Assembly: GCA_035499575.1 (NCBI GenBank)
Contig: DATJYN010000072.1
Span: 1-8,546, forward strand
DNA: 8,546 nucleotides
From: RBG-16-66-20 sp035499575
GTDB lineage: Bacteria > Pseudomonadota > Gammaproteobacteria > Burkholderiales > SG8-39
Direction: 5' to 3'
Shown here: piece by piece, positions 6,190 through 8,546 of the stretch
Numbering within the stretch: position 1 is the first letter of the stretch
Layout: the number at the start of each line of letters is the position of its first letter
Program-made: the position numbers and the translations under genes
The notes under the pieces: generated by a model
What the model was told of the DNA's origin: nothing
Seen by the model: only the letters and a program-made list of their open reading frames with translations
Databases searched by the model: none

Positions 6190-7466
6190 GCGCCCGGCGC
6201 GGTCTGTTCCAGTTCCAGCGCGGCCGCCGCCAGCGCCAGGCGCGCCACCACGCCGTAGGCATAGAAGCGGTTCGGCGGGGCATCGCAGCTCGCGTGCGGA
6301 TCGGGGACCGTGCAGGATTCTTCGAACGCGAGCGGCACGAAGTGCATGCCGGGCGCGTTCAGGTTCTCGTCGGCTGCTCGCGCGCCGTGCACGCGGTAGA
6401 AGCCGCCGATCACGTAGTGGTCGAGCATGTAGACCACGGGTTCGGCGGCCTTCTCCTCGATGCGCTCGACCGTGTGCACGCCCTCCTGGATGATCACGTC
6501 GTGCACCGCGAGACCTTCCTTCACCACCGCCATCTTGTTGCGCTGCTTGCGGTTCAGGTCCCTGACCTCGGCGGCATCGTGCACCATCATCACGCCCATG
6601 CCGTAGGTGCCGGCGTCGGCCTTGACCGCAACATAGGGCTTGTCCTTGATGCCGTATTCGAGGTACTTCACGCGGATCTTCTCAAGCAGCATCGAAACGT
6701 TCGACGCGAGGCATTCCTCGCCGGCGCGCGCGTGGAAGTCGATCTCGCCGCAGCGCGCGTGGTAGGGATTCAGCAGCCAGGGATCGATTGCGAGCTGCTG
6801 CGCGAACTCCGCGGCGACTTCGTCGTAGGCCGCGAAATGCTTCGATTTGCGCCGCAGCGCCCAGCCCGCGTGCAGCGGCGGCAGCAGCACCTGTTCGTCC
6901 AGCCCCTTGAGGATCTCCGGGACGCCGGCCGACAAGTCGTTGTTCACCAGGATCGCGCAGGGATCGAAGCCTTCGACGCCCAACCGGGCGCCGGTACGCT
7001 TGAGCGGCTCGAGGAGCAGCTTCTTGCCGGTCGCGGTTTCGAGTTCCGTCGGCGCGGTGATCTCCGGGTTGAGGCTGCCGATGCGCACCTCGAGGCCGGT
7101 CTGGCGCAGGATAGCCGCCAGCGTAGCGACGTTTTCCAGGTACCACTTGTTGCGCGTGTGGTTCTCCGGCACCAGCAGCAGGTTCTTCGCGTCGGGGCAG
7201 ATCTTCTCCACCGCCGCGCTCGCCGCCTGCACGGCGAGCGGCATGAACGCCGCCGACAGGTTGTTGAAGCCGCCGGGGAAGAGGTTGGTGTCCACCGGCG
7301 CCAGCTTGAAGCCGGAGTTGCGCAGGTCCACCGAGCAGTAGAACGGCGGCGTGTGCTCCTGCCAGCGCAGGCGGAACCAGCGCTCGATCGCGCTGTTCGC
7401 GTCGAGGATGCGCTGCTCCAGCTCGAGCAGCGGGCCGTTCAGCGCGGTGGTGAGATGCGGAACCAT
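6186..7466 (-). CDS. gshA: Glutamate-cysteine ligase, proteobacterial GshA type
   Basis: This enzyme catalyses the ATP-dependent first step of glutathione synthesis, joining the gamma-carboxyl of glutamate to cysteine. The 426-residue product resembles the shorter GshA family of beta- and some gammaproteobacteria (the family Pfam calls GshA), not the roughly 518-residue E. coli enzyme. Recognisable stretches are CSVDLRNSGFKLAPVDTNLF (44-63, with FPGGFNNL following), PENHTRNKWYLENV, ILVNNDLSAGVP, VAVKADAGTYGMGVM and DHYVIGGFYRVH. Position immediately upstream of gshB with a 4-nt stop/start overlap is strong context. The ATG at 7466 is 31 nt after the stop of the cytochrome gene; an 8-bp GC-rich hairpin lies between them and the ribosome-binding site is weak (ACGGGTC). 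I cannot assign catalytic residues with confidence. Confidence 0.94.
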   Translation of the reverse strand: MVPHLTTALNGPLLELEQRILDANSAIERWFRLRWQEHTPPFYCSVDLRNSGFKLAPVDTNLFPGGFNNLSAAFMPLAVQAASAAVEKICPDAKNLLLVPENHTRNKWYLENVATLAAILRQTGLEVRIGSLNPEITAPTELETATGKKLLLEPLKRTGARLGVEGFDPCAILVNNDLSAGVPEILKGLDEQVLLPPLHAGWALRRKSKHFAAYDEVAAEFAQQLAIDPWLLNPYHARCGEIDFHARAGEECLASNVSMLLEKIRVKYLEYGIKDKPYVAVKADAGTYGMGVMMVHDAAEVRDLNRKQRNKMAVVKEGLAVHDVIIQEGVHTVERIEEKAAEPVVYMLDHYVIGGFYRVHGARAADENLNAPGMHFVPLAFEESCTVPDPHASCDAPPNRFYAYGVVARLALAAAALELEQTAPGA

Positions 7467-7476
7467 GACCCGTGAC

Positions 7477-7498
7477 AGGCCGGCGGGCCGGCCGGCCT
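7477..7498 (-). repeat. GC-rich hairpin between the cytochrome stop and gshA
   Basis: AGGCCGGC (7477-7484) and GCCGGCCT (7491-7498) are perfect inverted arms of 8 bp around a 6-nt loop. The structure begins at the last base of the cytochrome TAA stop and ends 10 nt before the gshA ATG. No U tract follows on either strand, so it is not a classic terminator. It could stabilise the upstream mRNA 3' end, slow transcription or limit gshA translation initiation. Confidence 0.5.
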
Positions 7499-8001
7499 TA
7501 CTTCTTCGCGGCGGGCGCGGGCGCCTTCAGGTTGCCGCCGCCCTGGTTGGCCAGGTAGACGACCGCGCCGGCGAGCTCTTCGTCGGTGAGGCTGGTGCCG
7601 GCGCGCGGCGGCATGGCGCCCTTGCCCTTCACCACGGAGGCGAGCAGGCCGTTCAGGCCCTGCTTCAGGCGCGGCGCCCAGGCCGCCTTGTCGCCGATCT
7701 TCGGCGCGTTCGCGACGCCCGGCACATGGCACGCGCTGCAGGTTTCCTTGACGATCTCCTCGCCGCTCTTCGGCGCGCCCGAGCCGCCGCCCGCCGCGCC
7801 GATCTCGACCTTGCCGACCGGCTGGATGCGCGCGGCCACCGCCTCGGGCGCGAGCGCGCCCGGATCGGCGTGCGGCCGGCCGGTCACCAGCTGCACCATC
7901 AGCACGATGCCGAAGATCGGCACCAGGAACGCGAGGACGACGACGGTGATGAGCTGCTGCGGCGTCTTGATGAAGGAGGAATGCTCGTCGTGCTCGGCCA
8001 T
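7498..8001 (-). CDS. Membrane-anchored monohaem cytochrome c (c5-like)
   Basis: A 167-residue protein with one uncleaved N-terminal membrane segment (about residues 17-39, TVVVLAFLVPIFGIVLMVQL core) after a polar MAEHDEHSSF start. A flexible Ala/Gly/Pro linker (about 45-78) follows, then a c-type domain. The haem site is CSACH (Cys88, Cys91, His92), and Met130 in GKGAMPPRAG is the likely distal ligand. LTDEELAGAVVYLAN is the typical C-terminal cytochrome c helix. It is anchored in the inner membrane with haem in the periplasm and presumably shuttles electrons in a respiratory chain; the partner is unknown. The ATG at 8001 has a purine-rich GGGGCGAG upstream. The link to gshA/gshB is positional only: the 31-nt gap and hairpin leave co-transcription open. 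A poly-Ala/Lys tail ends the protein. Confidence 0.9.
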   Translation of the reverse strand: MAEHDEHSSFIKTPQQLITVVVLAFLVPIFGIVLMVQLVTGRPHADPGALAPEAVAARIQPVGKVEIGAAGGGSGAPKSGEEIVKETCSACHVPGVANAPKIGDKAAWAPRLKQGLNGLLASVVKGKGAMPPRAGTSLTDEELAGAVVYLANQGGGNLKAPAPAAKK

Positions 8002-8027
8002 GCGCTCGCCCCTAGAATTGGTGCTGG

Positions 8028-8043
8028 TAAAATGCTGATTTTA
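8028..8043. promoter_or_regulatory. AT-rich palindrome in the divergent region, possible -10 elements
   Basis: TAAAAT (8028-8033), GCTG, ATTTTA (8038-8043) form a perfect 6-bp inverted repeat. It therefore presents a TAAAAT hexamer (5 of 6 to the sigma70 -10) on each strand, pointing toward the tRNA on the plus strand and toward the cytochrome gene on the minus strand. A minus-strand start near 8031 would give a leader of about 30 nt. I see no convincing -35 for either direction, so this is a candidate only; it could equally be an operator. Confidence 0.3.
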
Positions 8044-8071
8044 GCGTGAAACCCGGCTCCGGGGCTCACGC
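8044..8071. repeat. Inverted repeat upstream of tRNA-Arg
   Basis: GCGTGA (8044-8049) and TCACGC (8066-8071) are perfect inverted arms. Inside them CCC (8052-8054) can pair with GGG (8061-8063), giving a stem-loop with an internal AA/GC bulge. It abuts the AT-rich palindrome and ends 7 nt before the tRNA. No U tract follows on either strand, so a terminator is unlikely. It may be a protein-binding site or simply structured spacer. Confidence 0.35.
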
Positions 8072-8078
8072 CGGAAAC

Positions 8079-8155
8079 GCGCCCGTAGCTCAGCTGGATA
8101 GAGTACTGCCCTCCGAAGGCAGGGGTCGGACGTTCGAATCGTCTCGGGCGCGCCA
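8079..8155 (+). tRNA. tRNA-Arg (anticodon CCG)
   Basis: A complete 77-nt cloverleaf can be folded by eye. The acceptor GCGCCCG/CGGGCGC has seven Watson-Crick pairs. The D arm is GCTC...GAGT. The anticodon stem CTGCC/GGCAG encloses loop CTCCGAA with anticodon CCG at 8113-8115, reading CGG arginine codons. The T arm GGACG/CGTCT encloses TTCGAAT (one G-U pair). The discriminator is G and the CCA is encoded. It lies between the divergent region and a Bug gene on the same strand, only 35 nt before that gene's ATG. Confidence 0.97.
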
Positions 8156-8190
8156 GAAACTCAATATAACGACAGGATGGAGGAGTGGAG

Positions 8191-8546
8191 ATGATCAGAA
8201 AGCTGCTGTTCGCCGCCGCGCTGCTGCCGGCGGCCGCATTTGCGCAGTTCCCGGCCAAGCCGGTCACCATGATGGTGCCGTACGCCGCGGGCGGACCGAC
8301 CGACACCGTGGCGCGCGTCACCGCGCAGGCGATGGGCAAGACGCTCGGCCAGACCGTGCTGGTGGAGAACCGGCCGAGCGCGGGCGGCATCCTCGCGCCC
8401 GAGGTGGTGAAGAACGCCAAGCCCGACGGCTACACGATCCTGATCCACCACATCGGCATGGCGACGATCCCGGCGCTGTACCGGCAGCTGCGCTTCAATC
8501 CGCTCACCGACTTCGAGTACATCGGCCTGATCAACGAGGTGCCGAT
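8191..8546 (+). CDS. Bug-family tripartite tricarboxylate transporter receptor, N-terminal part (partial at window edge)
   Basis: This is the first 118 codons of a periplasmic solute-binding protein of the Bug/TctC family; full members are about 320 residues. A signal peptide covers residues 1-18 (MIRK, Ala/Leu-rich core, AFA-Q cleavage). The mature start FPAKPVTMMVPYAAGGPTD and then ARVTAQAMGKTLGQTVLVEN, PSAGG, AKPDGYTIL and FNPLTDFEYIGL follow the family pattern, including the canonical GG pair of the substrate loop. The ATG at 8191 is preceded by GGAGGAGTGGAG, a strong ribosome-binding region. TATAAC (8165-8170) could be a -10 but has no matching -35, so read-through from the tRNA is also possible. 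The ligand is unknown. It is clearly diverged from the Bug protein at 1873-2820, so the two are not a recent duplication. Confidence 0.93.
   Translation, partial: MIRKLLFAAALLPAAAFAQFPAKPVTMMVPYAAGGPTDTVARVTAQAMGKTLGQTVLVENRPSAGGILAPEVVKNAKPDGYTILIHHIGMATIPALYRQLRFNPLTDFEYIGLINEVP

Noticed and set aside
6294..7475. Plus-strand open frame (393 codons) opposite gshA
   Set aside because: It lies antisense to a well-supported gshA and its composition (Arg, His, Val, Leu, Gln) lacks domain features.
8079..8155. tRNA-Arg as an attachment site of an integrated element
   Set aside because: No integrase, no second copy of the tRNA 3' end and no mobile genes are visible within the window.
1..8546. 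CRISPR array, insertion sequence or defence system
   Set aside because: No regularly spaced direct repeats, transposase frames, terminal inverted repeats or defence-type domains were seen; all sizeable genes belong to known metabolic, transport or redox families.

Overview
This is a GC-rich, tightly packed chromosomal segment. Its gene content points to a betaproteobacterium, most likely Burkholderiales: the order gshA-gshB-EIIA(Man-type)-ptsH-ptsI, the proteobacterial-type GshA, and two Bug-family (tripartite tricarboxylate transporter) receptors. This assignment is inference from gene content and order; no rRNA or other phylogenetic marker is present.

Nearly everything from 8001 down to 1 reads on the minus strand. 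In transcription order it encodes a membrane-anchored monohaem cytochrome c, glutamate-cysteine ligase (gshA), glutathione synthetase (gshB), a single-domain mannose-type PTS EIIA, HPr (ptsH), enzyme I (ptsI), a Bug-type periplasmic solute receptor, a CaiB/BaiF-type CoA-transferase, and the first half of metX (homoserine O-acyltransferase), which runs off the left edge. From gshA to the CoA-transferase the genes overlap or sit within about 10 nt of each other, so a long operon with translational coupling is likely. The PTS part has the three phosphocarriers but no sugar permease, which fits a regulatory PTS.

The most informative non-coding stretch lies between the CoA-transferase and metX (about 567-687, minus strand). 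A perfect TATAAT overlaps the CoA-transferase stop codon. It is followed by a sequence that matches the SAM-II (metA/SAM-alpha) riboswitch pattern, then by a strong intrinsic terminator, and then at once by the metX ribosome-binding site and GTG start. Nine bases inside the aptamer are perfectly complementary to the terminator loop and 3' arm. This gives an explicit antiterminator/terminator switch by which SAM would turn metX off. The same hairpin can end transcripts arriving from the PTS/Bug/CoA-transferase operon.

On the right, a short intergenic region with AT-rich and GC-rich inverted repeats separates the minus-strand block from a plus-strand tRNA-Arg(CCG). The start of a second Bug receptor gene follows and runs off the right edge. 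I see no mobile element, CRISPR array or wholly unknown protein system. The long plus-strand open frames opposite the minus-strand genes look like high-GC shadow frames.
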